In this document: in pieces, positions 1-6,743 of the stretch
Numbering within the stretch: position 1 is the first letter of the stretch
How the letters are laid out: each line of letters opens with the position of its first letter
IMG/VR virus record: IMGVR_UViG_3300005663_000183
Coordinates: 1-26,147 of that record
DNA: 26,147 nt
DNA from: a virus
Reading direction: 5' to 3' (one strand)
Position numbers and translations under genes: made by a program
Notes under the pieces: generated by a model
Seen by the model: the letters and a program-made list of their open reading frames with translations, nothing else
Told to the model about the DNA's origin: nothing
Databases searched by the model: none

Positions 1-30
1 CCATCTATCCTGTCAAGTGGGCAAATGGAA

Positions 31-70
31 AGCCCCCCGAACCCGGAGGCGAATCAAGGCTCAGGGGGCT
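31..70 (-). terminator. terminator-like hairpin behind the leftward regulator
   Basis: The segments 31-40 and 61-70 pair over 10 bp with a 20-nt loop. Positions 38 and 63 are C and A on the plus strand, a mismatch, but read as G.U in minus-strand RNA, so the helix is better formed in leftward RNA. It lies 81 nt beyond the stop of the leftward HTH gene and is followed, reading leftward, by a T-rich stretch (TTCCATTT). The T-run is imperfect, so this is a probable rather than a clear intrinsic terminator. Confidence 0.5.
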
Positions 71-150
71 AACCAAGAAAGGAGAGAATTATGGCTCTCT
101 GGTTATTCAGTCTAATGTAGGTGTGGGACTTTCGGCATACGAGGCTCCTC

Positions 151-390
151 CTAGCTATACAATAGTCTGTACAGCTCATCCAAACTCACCCCCAAGTACC
201 GGGCCAGCCGGTAGAAGACGTGCAGGTGAGGGACCCGTCTCTGCTTCTTGTCGCTGGTCAGCATACGGGACACGTTGGACGCATCGATCCGCAGCGCCCG
301 GGCTGCTGCTGACCGATTGACTGTGGCCAGCGGATCCGGAGCAGAGAGGTCAATCTTGGGTTCGGTGTTCCTTTCTGTCGCTGTTACCAT
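151..390 (-). CDS. XRE/Cro-type helix-turn-helix regulator
   Basis: This small cytoplasmic DNA-binding protein of 79 aa is the only convincing minus-strand gene in the window. Residues about 26-75 have the helix-turn-helix layout of the XRE/Cro family: a recognition stretch (ASNVSRMLT) followed by a helical tail ending GVSLDELYRLL, which is typical of phage repressors. I placed the start at the internal ATG at 388-390 because a GGAAG ribosome binding site lies just upstream and a TTGACA promoter sits at 400-428. An open frame continues upstream to 504 but would place the promoter inside the gene. It is divergent from the rightward operon starting at 605, so it probably represses that operon and perhaps itself. 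The family call is from motif recognition; the regulatory role is inferred. Confidence 0.72.
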   Translation of the reverse strand: MVTATERNTEPKIDLSAPDPLATVNRSAAARALRIDASNVSRMLTSDKKQRRVPHLHVFYRLARYLGVSLDELYRLLYS

Positions 391-399
391 ATTACTTCC

Positions 400-428
400 A
401 GAGTAGCACGTCTGTTCAGTGTTGTCAA
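400..428 (-). promoter_or_regulatory. leftward promoter of the HTH regulator
   Basis: Reading leftward, a perfect TTGACA (-35, plus positions 423-428) is followed after 17 nt by TACTCT (-10, plus 400-405), a weak match. It lies 10 nt upstream of the chosen start of the regulator. The octamer GGGCATAG occurs next to it at 431-438 and again inside the opposite promoter at 552-559, so it is a candidate operator. Confidence 0.5.
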
Positions 429-542
429 TAGGGCATAGGGGGAAGAGTCGAGAACGGGCGAAAATGGCAGTCTGGGGGAGGATGCGGTGTTGCCTGCGTG
501 GCACAGTGGTGGCTCTAGGGTTGTGGTTATCTGTCTAATGGC

Positions 543-572
543 TTGACAGTTGGGCATAGTCAGGACGATAAT
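543..572 (+). promoter_or_regulatory. rightward sigma70-type promoter of the first operon
   Basis: TTGACA at 543-548 and GATAAT at 567-572 are separated by 18 nt. Downstream come a short leader and the first rightward gene at 605. The spacer contains GTTGGGCATAG, closely matched in the promoter at 17042, which suggests a shared regulator site. Confidence 0.6.
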
Positions 573-580
573 GGTGGTAC

Positions 581-599
581 ATTTCCACTTAGGAGGCGA
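581..599 (+). repeat. repeated leader/ribosome-binding module, copy 1
   Basis: A 19-nt block starting ATTTCCACT and ending AGGAGGCGA occurs here and at 1229-1247 with a single difference (T590 versus G1238). Both copies include the ribosome binding site and lie just before a start codon. A shorter form, GGAGGCGA, also precedes the starts at 828 and 17584. Confidence 0.7.
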
Positions 600-604
600 G
601 AGTG

Positions 605-841
605 ATGAAAAGCGGGTTTCAGAGGTTGATGGGATTGGTGGATGCTCCGTCTAGGGAGCGGTTGCGTGTTTATCTGACTGTAGGCGGAGTGGGACTTGCA
701 TCGTTCGGTTTCGTGATAGTGGTGGTCCTTGGTTCCGACTCATCTCAATGGCTCAACATTCTGGGTGCAATAGCGCTTGTTGCTGGTTCTCTAATGGCCA
801 TTATTGGTCTTAAAATGGAGGCGAGTGATGAAGCTGACTAG
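605..841 (+). CDS. small two-helix membrane protein, function unknown
   Basis: The protein has 78 aa and two hydrophobic stretches, about residues 22-43 and 50-70, joined by a short polar turn. Its N-terminus carries basic residues and its C-terminus is acidic. This layout fits an inner-membrane hairpin. Small phage proteins of this shape include holins, but nothing here specifically shows holin function and no endolysin gene is adjacent. An in-frame GTG at 602 is an alternative start. ATG 605 gives the better 8-nt spacing from the AGGAGG at 591-596. It is the first gene of the rightward operon and overlaps the next gene by 14 nt. Confidence 0.65.
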   Translation: MKSGFQRLMGLVDAPSRERLRVYLTVGGVGLASFGFVIVVVLGSDSSQWLNILGAIALVAGSLMAIIGLKMEASDEAD

Positions 842-1220
842 GACAGAGCGGGGCTGGGGCGCTCATCATATCTTGGGTAGTCGCTGCCGGTTCCGGCGTA
901 ACACTCTACTTGAGTTCGACGATATTAAGATAGTAGTGTCTACCGTTGGGTTGGCTGAGAATCTAGCGCGGAAGGATCAAGCAGTCACCCCTGAGGAGCT
1001 GTTCGACCCCGTAGCCGGGCTGGGGAGCTATTTTGAGACTATGGCTTTCCATGCTCTTTCTGAGGATAACCGCTACCATGATATTGATGTCTGTCGTTCG
1101 GTGTCTTTCGAGAGTCCGTGTCACATCGCAGAAATTGATGCGGATGACAAGGCCAACGATATGCACGAGCGGGTGGTTACGGAGCTAGGGACGAGACTTG
1201 TGCAAGGCATGAGGTTATAG
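828..1220 (+). CDS. hypothetical protein, 130 aa
   Basis: No family is recognised with confidence. The start at ATG 828 is chosen because GGAGG at 817-821 lies 6 nt upstream; an upstream in-frame ATG at 804 lies inside the preceding gene and lacks a site. The N-terminus is basic (about residues 1-25) and the rest is mixed and soluble, with no membrane segment or signal peptide. It overlaps the small membrane protein gene by 14 nt, implying co-translation. The product is probably cytoplasmic. Confidence 0.6.
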   Translation: MKLTRTERGWGAHHILGSRCRFRRNTLLEFDDIKIVVSTVGLAENLARKDQAVTPEELFDPVAGLGSYFETMAFHALSEDNRYHDIDVCRSVSFESPCHIAEIDADDKANDMHERVVTELGTRLVQGMRL

Positions 1221-1228
1221 CTAATAGT

Positions 1229-1247
1229 ATTTCCACTGAGGAGGCGA
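1229..1247 (+). repeat. repeated leader/ribosome-binding module, copy 2
   Basis: Second copy of the 19-nt block at 581-599, with 18 of 19 bases identical. It supplies the AGGAGG site for the gene starting at 1250. The identity extends beyond the ribosome binding site itself, so a shared regulatory or recombination origin is possible. Confidence 0.7.
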
Positions 1248-1249
1248 AT

Positions 1250-1528
1250 ATGGCGGTAGGCTACATAGCTCGAACCGACCTAGCAAATCAGTATTATCAA
1301 TATGAGCCGGTCGACAAATCAAAAGCGCCAGCTTGTCCTCGTTGTGGAGGCCGTCTGTTCCTGGAGTCAGAGTACCCGGGAGGGCAGCCTCCTTTTTATT
1401 GGCAGTGTATGGTGGGCTGTAGTCGGCAGTACTCCTTGGATGGGACGACGCCGATTGCCCACCATAACGGTAAGAAGCCGAGGAGGCACGTACCTCAGAG
1501 ACCACTTCCGTCCGGGGCTCTGGTCTAA
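1250..1528 (+). CDS. small zinc-ribbon-like protein
   Basis: This 92-aa protein has a CPRCGG knuckle at residues 29-34 and a second cysteine pair at 53 and 57 (CxxxC), separated by a segment rich in aromatic and polar residues. The layout resembles a zinc ribbon, although the second pair has one extra residue. The C-terminus is basic. It is preceded by an excellent AGGAGG site within the repeated leader at 1229. Function is unknown; nucleic-acid binding is the usual role of such ribbons but is only inferred. Confidence 0.65.
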   Translation: MAVGYIARTDLANQYYQYEPVDKSKAPACPRCGGRLFLESEYPGGQPPFYWQCMVGCSRQYSLDGTTPIAHHNGKKPRRHVPQRPLPSGALV

Positions 1529-1533
1529 CTCCG

Positions 1534-1971
1534 ATGCCATACAAGAATCGTGGCCGCCGGGTGTTGGTAACTCGCGGAGCAGTACGGACACTGCGCCATG
1601 GTAACTGGCGACAGACCTATGTTGACTGTTCGGGTATGTGTATCGTTCGAGTCAATGGGGACGAGGCTCCCTGTGCCAGTGTAGACGGTCTGGAGCTACA
1701 TGAGTTGTGGGGTGAGAATGGTGACCCGGATAAAGGGAAGTTCCAGCAGAGGATTCTTGCCTGCAATCTGCACCATGCTCTTATAGAGGATAGAGGACAT
1801 CAAGGGGAATTTATGTTGTGGCAGTACCACTCTAGCCTGTTGCAGGAGGATGCCAACTTGGAGATGATACTGTTGGGGGGTTATCAGAAATGGGTCGAGA
1901 AGTGGAAGCTGGACGATAGCCGTTCCGGTTGTCTGTTGTTCGAGGGACCTCGTGTGGAGGATTATGAGTGA
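1534..1971 (+). CDS. HNH-endonuclease-like protein
   Basis: In this 145-aa protein, residues 32-81 resemble a zinc-bound HNH (beta-beta-alpha metal) fold. Cysteines sit at 32, 36 and 47, followed by a LELHEL segment around His56 and a final ILACNLHHAL segment with Cys77, His80 and His81. The spacing fits an HNH motif, but the classic second CxxC is reduced to one cysteine, so activity is uncertain. The region after residue 90 is unassigned. There is no good ribosome binding site before ATG 1534, and the true start may be slightly downstream. The next gene begins at 1964, inside its last codons. Confidence 0.5.
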   Translation: MPYKNRGRRVLVTRGAVRTLRHGNWRQTYVDCSGMCIVRVNGDEAPCASVDGLELHELWGENGDPDKGKFQQRILACNLHHALIEDRGHQGEFMLWQYHSSLLQEDANLEMILLGGYQKWVEKWKLDDSRSGCLLFEGPRVEDYE

Positions 1972-2326
1972 ATCTAGAGTGGGGGTTTTCGAGAGGGTGT
2001 TAAAAGCAAAACAGAAGCGAGATATAGCCGACAAGATGCTGGTCTGGTTGAAAGACTCAGACTTCGCTAGCTGGCTGGACGCAACCAATATGATTCACCA
2101 AGTGGCCAAGGCCATAGATGAGGAGCCTTACGATGTCTGGAAAGCATACGATATATTGCGGAGTGTCAGGCGAATAGAGCTACGTAGCCCGAATGGTCGG
2201 AAGGGTGGGTACGTAGCTGACTTTACTCCGTTGGCCAAGACGGTGGAGGTTAGAGCGACACTCTGTAACGCCGCTTCTTGCCCGATACTGAAGTCTATCC
2301 GGGAGGTATTCCCTGATGCCAAGTAG
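1964..2326 (+). CDS. hypothetical protein, possible winged helix
   Basis: This 120-aa soluble protein has no recognised family. Residues about 30-85 alternate helices and end in an RSPNGRKGGY turn followed by a beta-like strand, which could be a winged-helix wing; this is a structural guess only. The start at 1964 is set by a GGAGG at 1956-1960 directly upstream, and it overlaps the end of the HNH-like gene by 8 nt. A longer frame from 1952 lacks a site. It likely belongs to the same transcript as its neighbours. Confidence 0.55.
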   Translation: MSESRVGVFERVLKAKQKRDIADKMLVWLKDSDFASWLDATNMIHQVAKAIDEEPYDVWKAYDILRSVRRIELRSPNGRKGGYVADFTPLAKTVEVRATLCNAASCPILKSIREVFPDAK

Positions 2327-2335
2327 GAGGATGCT

Positions 2336-2611
2336 ATGCTGACGGTGGACAAGGTACTCAACAAGCAAGATATTCTGGAGATGCTGGAGAAGACCAAGGA
2401 TGAAGTCGACGACATACGTGGAATGATACTGATCTGGACAGGCGATGGTACCGAGTACCATGCCAGGGTCAGGGGTATGGGTCTCCCGGAGGCTATCGGT
2501 TGGTTGACACTCGTCATCGATGGGGCGGTGCGCGACGTGAATGATGACAATGTGACGTGGACGAGCGATGATTCAGATGGTGGTGAAGAGGGAGAAGACG
2601 ACGGTGGATAA
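2336..2611 (+). CDS. small acidic protein, function unknown
   Basis: The protein has 91 aa, with a helical, charged N-terminal half (residues about 5-28) and a strongly acidic tail rich in Asp, Glu and Gly. It has an ideal AGGAGG at 2325-2330, 5 nt before the ATG. Acidic small phage proteins can act as DNA mimics, but there is no direct support for that here. It overlaps the TSCPD gene by 8 nt. Confidence 0.55.
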   Translation: MLTVDKVLNKQDILEMLEKTKDEVDDIRGMILIWTGDGTEYHARVRGMGLPEAIGWLTLVIDGAVRDVNDDNVTWTSDDSDGGEEGEDDGG

Positions 2612-3098
2612 ACCGTCGCGTCCTCCTGTTCTGGGAGGTCTCTCAGTCAAAGTAGTCACCGGCTGTGGTAACATGTACGTGCAGCTCAACTGGTATCAAG
2701 GCCGTCTCTTCGAGGTATTTGCGACACTAGGCAAAGGCGGTGGTTGCAACGTCTGCCAGTCCGAGGGACTCACTAGGGGTATCACTGTCGGCCTCAAGTT
2801 CGGTGTCCCTGTATCCGAGTACGTCAGACAGCTCCGGTGGATTCGATGCCCGTCTCCGATGCCTTTCCCAAAGGAAGCAGCTGTGGAGAGCTGTCCGGAT
2901 GCTATCGCCAGAACCTTGGAAGAGTACGGGAGTCTCAGTATGGATAGGGTGGTTGAGTTTTTGCTTGGTGCCAATGGCCATGAGGACAAGAGTGGGGCTT
3001 CTGTAGTGGACGAGAAGACACCTGTACCTGCGGAGGTGGCTGAAAGGTTGAAGCAGCTGGCTCAAGACCGCGAAGCATTGGAACTGTGTGAGGAGTAG
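2604..3098 (+). CDS. stand-alone TSCPD-domain protein (NrdJ C-terminal-like)
   Basis: Residues 15-109 match the TSCPD domain known from the C-terminus of B12-dependent class II ribonucleotide reductases. The landmarks are a CGN motif at 21-23, KGGGC at 44-48 with Cys51, IRCPSP at 80-85 and SCPDAIA at 96-102. Five conserved cysteines (21, 48, 51, 82, 97) suggest metal or redox chemistry. The remaining C-terminal part is helical and charged. The protein has 164 aa if the GTG at 2604 is used (GAGGGAG 9 nt upstream); the open frame reaches back to 2568 without a site. No reductase gene is in the window, so it may assist a host or distant phage reductase. The domain call is confident; the role is inferred. 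Confidence 0.82.
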   Translation: MDKPSRPPVLGGLSVKVVTGCGNMYVQLNWYQGRLFEVFATLGKGGGCNVCQSEGLTRGITVGLKFGVPVSEYVRQLRWIRCPSPMPFPKEAAVESCPDAIARTLEEYGSLSMDRVVEFLLGANGHEDKSGASVVDEKTPVPAEVAERLKQLAQDREALELCEE

Positions 3099-3103
3099 AT
3101 TCT

Positions 3104-3748
3104 ATGGGAGAGGCGAGTAAACGACCCGGGGTAAACTTAGCTCCAAGCGCAATGGTAGACAGCGTGGCCGACTGGCCGCTCCGTCAGGTCGTGGAACTCC
3201 TCAAGAGGAAAGAGAAGGAAGATACGGGCGATAGCCAGCCGAGCCGTCTCCACTGCCGGTCTACAGTCAAGTCGCTGGTGGACGTTATCGACTCTGTAGC
3301 GTCCGACTACGGTGAGTCCCGCAACCGGATGTGTCGATGGCTGTCCTATCATGCTATTGCTATCGCTCGTGAGGATCCTATTATCTCAAAGTTAGAGCGG
3401 GCTCAGTCTACTATACGAGAAGCCTGTCTGCCGGAAGACGACACAGATACCTTGGATGTAATGAACAGTTTAGTACCCTACGCCCCGCGGGTTATGGACG
3501 ACAACCCGGTGCATCTCCTGTTCTACGATGCTTGGGTGCTTTCCGACTTTGAGGAAATGGCGAGGGTCTGCGGGGTCTACAAGTACCGCATCGCACAAGT
3601 TTACCTTATCAAATCTATCGTTTCCGGGGACATCGAGAAGTTCGGGGAAACGGCATCCCGGCTGTTACAGGAGCTGACAAGATGGGATACTTGGATGAGT
3701 TTTCGGTTGGGCGCTTTGGAAATATTAGTGGAGAGAAAAAGTGGGTGA
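3104..3748 (+). CDS. hypothetical protein, 214 aa
   Basis: No family is recognised. The protein is soluble, mostly helical by composition and has no membrane segment. A GAGGAG lies 9 nt upstream of ATG 3104, only a few bases after the TSCPD stop. It is the last gene of the first rightward block, and its final codons run into the direct repeat that begins the noncoding stretch at 3746. A helical segment near residues 160-200 (YKYRIAQVYLIKSIV) could mediate protein contacts. Confidence 0.6.
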   Translation: MGEASKRPGVNLAPSAMVDSVADWPLRQVVELLKRKEKEDTGDSQPSRLHCRSTVKSLVDVIDSVASDYGESRNRMCRWLSYHAIAIAREDPIISKLERAQSTIREACLPEDDTDTLDVMNSLVPYAPRVMDDNPVHLLFYDAWVLSDFEEMARVCGVYKYRIAQVYLIKSIVSGDIEKFGETASRLLQELTRWDTWMSFRLGALEILVERKSG

Positions 3749-3799
3749 TATACAGATTACGGTGTGTATTGGTGGGATGATATACAGATTACGGTGTGT
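3746..3799 (+). repeat. 22-bp tandem direct repeat, 32-bp period
   Basis: The sequence TGATATACAGATTACGGTGTGT is present at 3746-3767 and exactly again at 3778-3799. The bases before each copy (GTGGG) also agree, giving a 32-bp unit close to three helical turns. The first copy overlaps the stop of the preceding gene. Tandem units of this size are typical of protein-binding sites such as iterons or operators; which applies here is not shown. Confidence 0.8.
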
Positions 3800-3850
3800 G
3801 TTGACACACTAACACACGCCCATAGTCCTGCGCACGCGCGCGCGCACGCG
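3796..3850. other. inverted repeat followed by alternating CG tract
   Basis: GTGTGT, TG, ACACAC at 3796-3809 is a perfect inverted repeat, and GTGTGTT (3796-3802) can also pair with AACACAC (3811-3817). From about 3830 the sequence alternates C/G and A/G for some 20 bases (CGCACGCGCGCGCGCACGCG), a composition prone to left-handed DNA. An A/G-rich strand follows to about 3920. No gene is seen between 3749 and 3985. The stretch could be a replication origin, a recombination site or a regulatory region for the collagen-like gene. Confidence 0.55.
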
Positions 3851-3985
3851 ATACATTATAGATGGGGAGGGGGGAGGTGGAGCTATGGGAGATCTGGGCG
3901 ATTTTTGAGGGAAAAGGAGGTGATGCCTATCTGAAATGCCTAGTCAATTAGAGTAGAGCCAAATAAAATAGTAGGAGGACAAAAT

Positions 3986-4783
3986 ATGAAAAGGAGAATA
4001 AGGTTAGGGCTACTTGCTCTGGTTCTTATAGTTGCCTTGGCTTTTGCAGCGGTTGGGTGTGCCAGTCCCCCACCGGGGCCTAAGGGAGCTACTGGTTCAG
4101 TTGGATCTCAAGGCGTCCAAGGAGTTCAGGGAGAACAAGGACTGGTAGGACCGGCGGGGCCGCAAGGTGAGTCTGGACAAGGGGGAGCTATCGGGGCTAC
4201 TGGCGCGACTGGAGCGACAGGCTCTGACGGTGCCGTTGGGGATGTAGGTCCCCGAGGACTGCAAGGAGCCAGCGGGATGGGGGCTGCTGGAGCGACAGGG
4301 GCTACTGGAGCAACTGGTGCGACTGGCGCAATGGGCTCTCAAGGCTCTGACGGCGTAAATGCTCCTGTGCTGGGACTTGTTACCAAAGACAGCAGTTGGG
4401 ATATAGTTGATGGACAAAGGGGCGGCTTTCTGTTCTACAATACCTCTGGGCCGGAGTTTTACTACTTGGTGTCTGTCTCCGGATTAGTCTCCACTACCAG
4501 CTATACCCTCATCTACTACTTTGACCCATGGCCAGGAGCCGGCGGGTTTGCTATTGCTACTGGTGTAACCGACGCATCCGGCAACTTGTTCCTGGTAGGC
4601 GAGGTTGATCTTAACAGTAGTATTCCAGTGGAAGACGACCCCAATATAGCCGATGGCGGAGGGAAGCTCTGGTTGGTGCTATCCTCTGATTACCGCGAGG
4701 GGCAAATGACTAGATGGACTCCTGAAGGTTACCTGTTTGAACACAACCTCATAAGCTATACCGATACGGATCTTATCCAGTGA
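3986..4783 (+). CDS. collagen-like repeat lipoprotein
   Basis: This 265-aa protein has a bacterial lipoprotein signal: a basic start, a hydrophobic core at residues 8-22 and an AAVGC lipobox with Cys25 as the predicted lipidated residue. Residues 31-125 are Gly-X-Y triplets rich in GAT and GPQ-type units, with one phase break near residues 97-99. This forms a collagen-like triple helix in homologous bacterial and phage proteins. Residues 126-265 form an unassigned globular domain rich in aromatic residues and Gly. AGGAGG lies 7 nt upstream of the ATG. In a phage the protein could be a lysogenic-conversion surface protein or a virion fibre part; the lipoprotein signal favours cell-surface display. 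It is flanked by noncoding DNA on both sides, as expected for an independently acquired unit. Confidence 0.85.
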   Translation: MKRRIRLGLLALVLIVALAFAAVGCASPPPGPKGATGSVGSQGVQGVQGEQGLVGPAGPQGESGQGGAIGATGATGATGSDGAVGDVGPRGLQGASGMGAAGATGATGATGATGAMGSQGSDGVNAPVLGLVTKDSSWDIVDGQRGGFLFYNTSGPEFYYLVSVSGLVSTTSYTLIYYFDPWPGAGGFAIATGVTDASGNLFLVGEVDLNSSIPVEDDPNIADGGGKLWLVLSSDYREGQMTRWTPEGYLFEHNLISYTDTDLIQ

Positions 4784-4795
4784 CCTAACTGGCTC

Positions 4796-4856
4796 GATTC
4801 GCTAATAATCGAATCTCCGAGGACGCTCGGGGATGTACGGAGGTAGTCTACCGTAC
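4796..4856 (+). other. three consecutive hairpins between genes
   Basis: GATTCG (4796-4801) pairs with CGAATC (4810-4815). ATCTCCGAG (4813-4821) pairs with CTCGGGGAT (4826-4834) around a GACG loop, with one U.G pair that favours plus-strand RNA. GTACGG (4835-4840) pairs with CCGTAC (4851-4856). The third has an alternative inner helix, GGTAG (4842-4846) with CTACC (4848-4852). No T-run follows, so this is not a simple terminator. It may stabilise the collagen gene transcript or regulate the next gene. Confidence 0.5.
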
Positions 4857-4902
4857 CTGATGATGATAGACTGTAGTGCTGGTAAGGAATGGAGGTGATG
4901 GA

Positions 4903-5145
4903 ATGACATCAGGTTATATGGAAACAATAACGAGGTGTCGTCGTTGCGACAAGCACTATTCCCGTAGAAGTCGGTCACCGCACTGCCCGCACAATTTCCT
5001 TGCTGCGTTTCGGCGGCGGTCGACGGGGCAGGTGGAGCGATGTGCTCGGTGCGACAGTATCCGAACCGACGATATAGTCAGTGACCTCTGTGGGAGTTGC
5101 GCCGACGATTTACGGGAAGATCTGAAGGCGGAGGAAATGGGATGA
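4903..5145 (+). CDS. small protein with two cysteine zinc-binding clusters
   Basis: The protein has 80 aa. Cysteines at 12 and 15 with Cys28 and His30 form a possible first zinc site, and CARC (47-50) with CGSC (63-66) forms a zinc ribbon. The middle is Arg-rich and could bind nucleic acid. GGAGG at 4891-4895 lies 7 nt before ATG 4903, which is why I reject the longer frame from 4876. It shares an ATGA overlap with the helicase gene, so the two are translationally coupled and may act together; that link is inferred. Confidence 0.65.
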   Translation: MTSGYMETITRCRRCDKHYSRRSRSPHCPHNFLAAFRRRSTGQVERCARCDSIRTDDIVSDLCGSCADDLREDLKAEEMG

Positions 5146-6716
5146 CACTACTACCACCACCATCAGTCCTACTCGGCATCGACCGTTTTGAAGCATGGTA
5201 TCCAGGGCAAGACGACCTGGTAAGCCAGTCCATGGACTGGTATCACTCGCCGTCCCGCTTCCTGGGTCTATCGGTGCCTACCGGCAGCGGTAAAACGCTG
5301 GTGGCATTGCTCCTGTCCCACTTATCTGGATCCAGAACCATTATCCTGACGGCAACGAAAGGGCTACAGGCGCAGTATAGCCGAGATATCAGCTCGCTTG
5401 GTGGAGTCTTGGTAATGGGTCAAAATAACTTCCCCTGTCCTCTCGTCTATGGACTACGGGCGGACGAGGGTCCCTGCCATGATGGGCTACCCTGCCCTAT
5501 CAAGGAGTCCTGTCCGTACCGCACCCAGCTCGCCGAGGCGACCCGTTCCCAGCTAGTCGTTACCAACTACGCCTACTGGTTGGCCCAGACCAATTTTGCT
5601 GTTGGCTTGGGGGAAATCGACCTGCTCGTCTGTGACGAGGGGCATATGGCCTTCGGGGCTATGGAAAATTACTTAACCATATTCCTCTCCAAGCTCGACA
5701 TCGAACCTGTAGGCATCCACTTCCCTGAACCTGCAGGTGAGTGGGGAGCTTGGCGTACTTGGGCGGGAGTAGCGCAACCCTTGGCACAGGAGAATGCTGT
5801 CCGCATCGAGTCAGAGATCAGGGAGTACCGATCCCAGAACCGGCAGGTACCCAACCATATCTCTCGTGCTTTCCGTAGTGCCAAGTCTGTTGCGGCTCGC
5901 TTGGAGCGATTAACCAGCGTCAGTGAAGACTGGGTTATCCAGAAGACCTACCATGGTTATCGGTTTGTTCCGAAGTGGGTAGACAACTATTCTGACCACC
6001 TTTTCCACGATGTCCCGAAGGTTGTCCTGATGTCGGCTATTCTTTCCCACCGGGCAATCGACTACTTGGGGGTGCCAAAGGGTGACGACCGAACTTGGAT
6101 AGAGGCTGATTCCTATTTCCCGCCTGAGAACACCCCGATATGGCATATCCCTACGGCACGTATCAACTATCGAACCGACGACTTCGGGGCGACTATTTGG
6201 GCATCCCGGGTCGACCAGATTATCCAGCGCCGCTTGGATCGTAAGGGGATAGTATTTACCGTAAGCTACGAGCGGGCGCGTCTCCTGCTGTCCCGTTCCC
6301 GGTTCAAGGATATCATGCTTACGCATTCAACTAGCGATGTGGTGCAGGTAGTAGATAAGTTCAAGACTATGGATCCTCCTGCAGTGTTAGTGAGTCCGTC
6401 AGTCACGACCGGGTGGGACTTTGCGGGAGAAACTTGCCGTTACATTGTCGTAGGAAAAATACCCTATCCCGACACTCAGGATCCTGTGACTAAGGCTCGT
6501 AGCGACGACGACAAGGAATGGACGAGTTATATGGCTATGGAGACACTGGTGCAGGAGTGTGGCCGAGCTACTAGGAGTTCCGAAGATCGGTGCGAAGTAT
6601 TCTTAATTGACGATACAGCCAAGTGGTTCCTATACAGGTACTCCCGATTTGCTCCGAAGTGGTTCATGCAGCGTTGGAGGGGGAGCTTGGAGACTGTGCC
6701 GGAACCACTGGTCTAA
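5142..6716 (+). CDS. DinG/XPD-type superfamily 2 DNA helicase with Fe-S cluster cysteines
   Basis: This 524-aa, ATP-driven enzyme is expected to unwind DNA in the 5'-3' direction, as DinG and XPD do. Walker A is PTGSGKT at residues 46-52. Four cysteines at 99, 112, 118 and 124 sit between Walker A and motif II, the position of the 4Fe-4S cluster in the XPD/DinG family. The Walker B box is DEGH at 165-168 instead of the usual DEAH. Motif VI is QECGRATR at 471-478. ATG 5142 overlaps the stop of the zinc protein (ATGA) and has GGAGG 7 nt upstream. It probably works in phage replication, recombination or repair. Confidence 0.88.
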   Translation: MTLLPPPSVLLGIDRFEAWYPGQDDLVSQSMDWYHSPSRFLGLSVPTGSGKTLVALLLSHLSGSRTIILTATKGLQAQYSRDISSLGGVLVMGQNNFPCPLVYGLRADEGPCHDGLPCPIKESCPYRTQLAEATRSQLVVTNYAYWLAQTNFAVGLGEIDLLVCDEGHMAFGAMENYLTIFLSKLDIEPVGIHFPEPAGEWGAWRTWAGVAQPLAQENAVRIESEIREYRSQNRQVPNHISRAFRSAKSVAARLERLTSVSEDWVIQKTYHGYRFVPKWVDNYSDHLFHDVPKVVLMSAILSHRAIDYLGVPKGDDRTWIEADSYFPPENTPIWHIPTARINYRTDDFGATIWASRVDQIIQRRLDRKGIVFTVSYERARLLLSRSRFKDIMLTHSTSDVVQVVDKFKTMDPPAVLVSPSVTTGWDFAGETCRYIVVGKIPYPDTQDPVTKARSDDDKEWTSYMAMETLVQECGRATRSSEDRCEVFLIDDTAKWFLYRYSRFAPKWFMQRWRGSLETVPEPLV

Positions 6717-6743
6717 ATTTCAAAGAAAAGAGAGGTACAGTAA

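Noticed and set aside
11-16. Leftward -35 (TTGACA) at the window edge
   Set aside because: Its -10 would lie outside the window, so it cannot be supported.
91-120. Nine-codon frame after GGAGAG
   Set aside because: Too short to call a gene; no neighbour or motif supports it.
391-504. N-terminal extension of the HTH regulator to 504
   Set aside because: It would place the -35/-10 pair inside the gene and lacks a ribosome binding site; the internal ATG at 390 fits better.
3746-3799. CRISPR array
   Set aside because: Only two repeat copies with a 10-nt spacer; no cas genes or further units.
3801-3829. Promoter at TTGACA 3801
   Set aside because: No acceptable -10 box at 16-18 nt; the hexamer is part of the GTGTGT/ACACAC inverted repeat.
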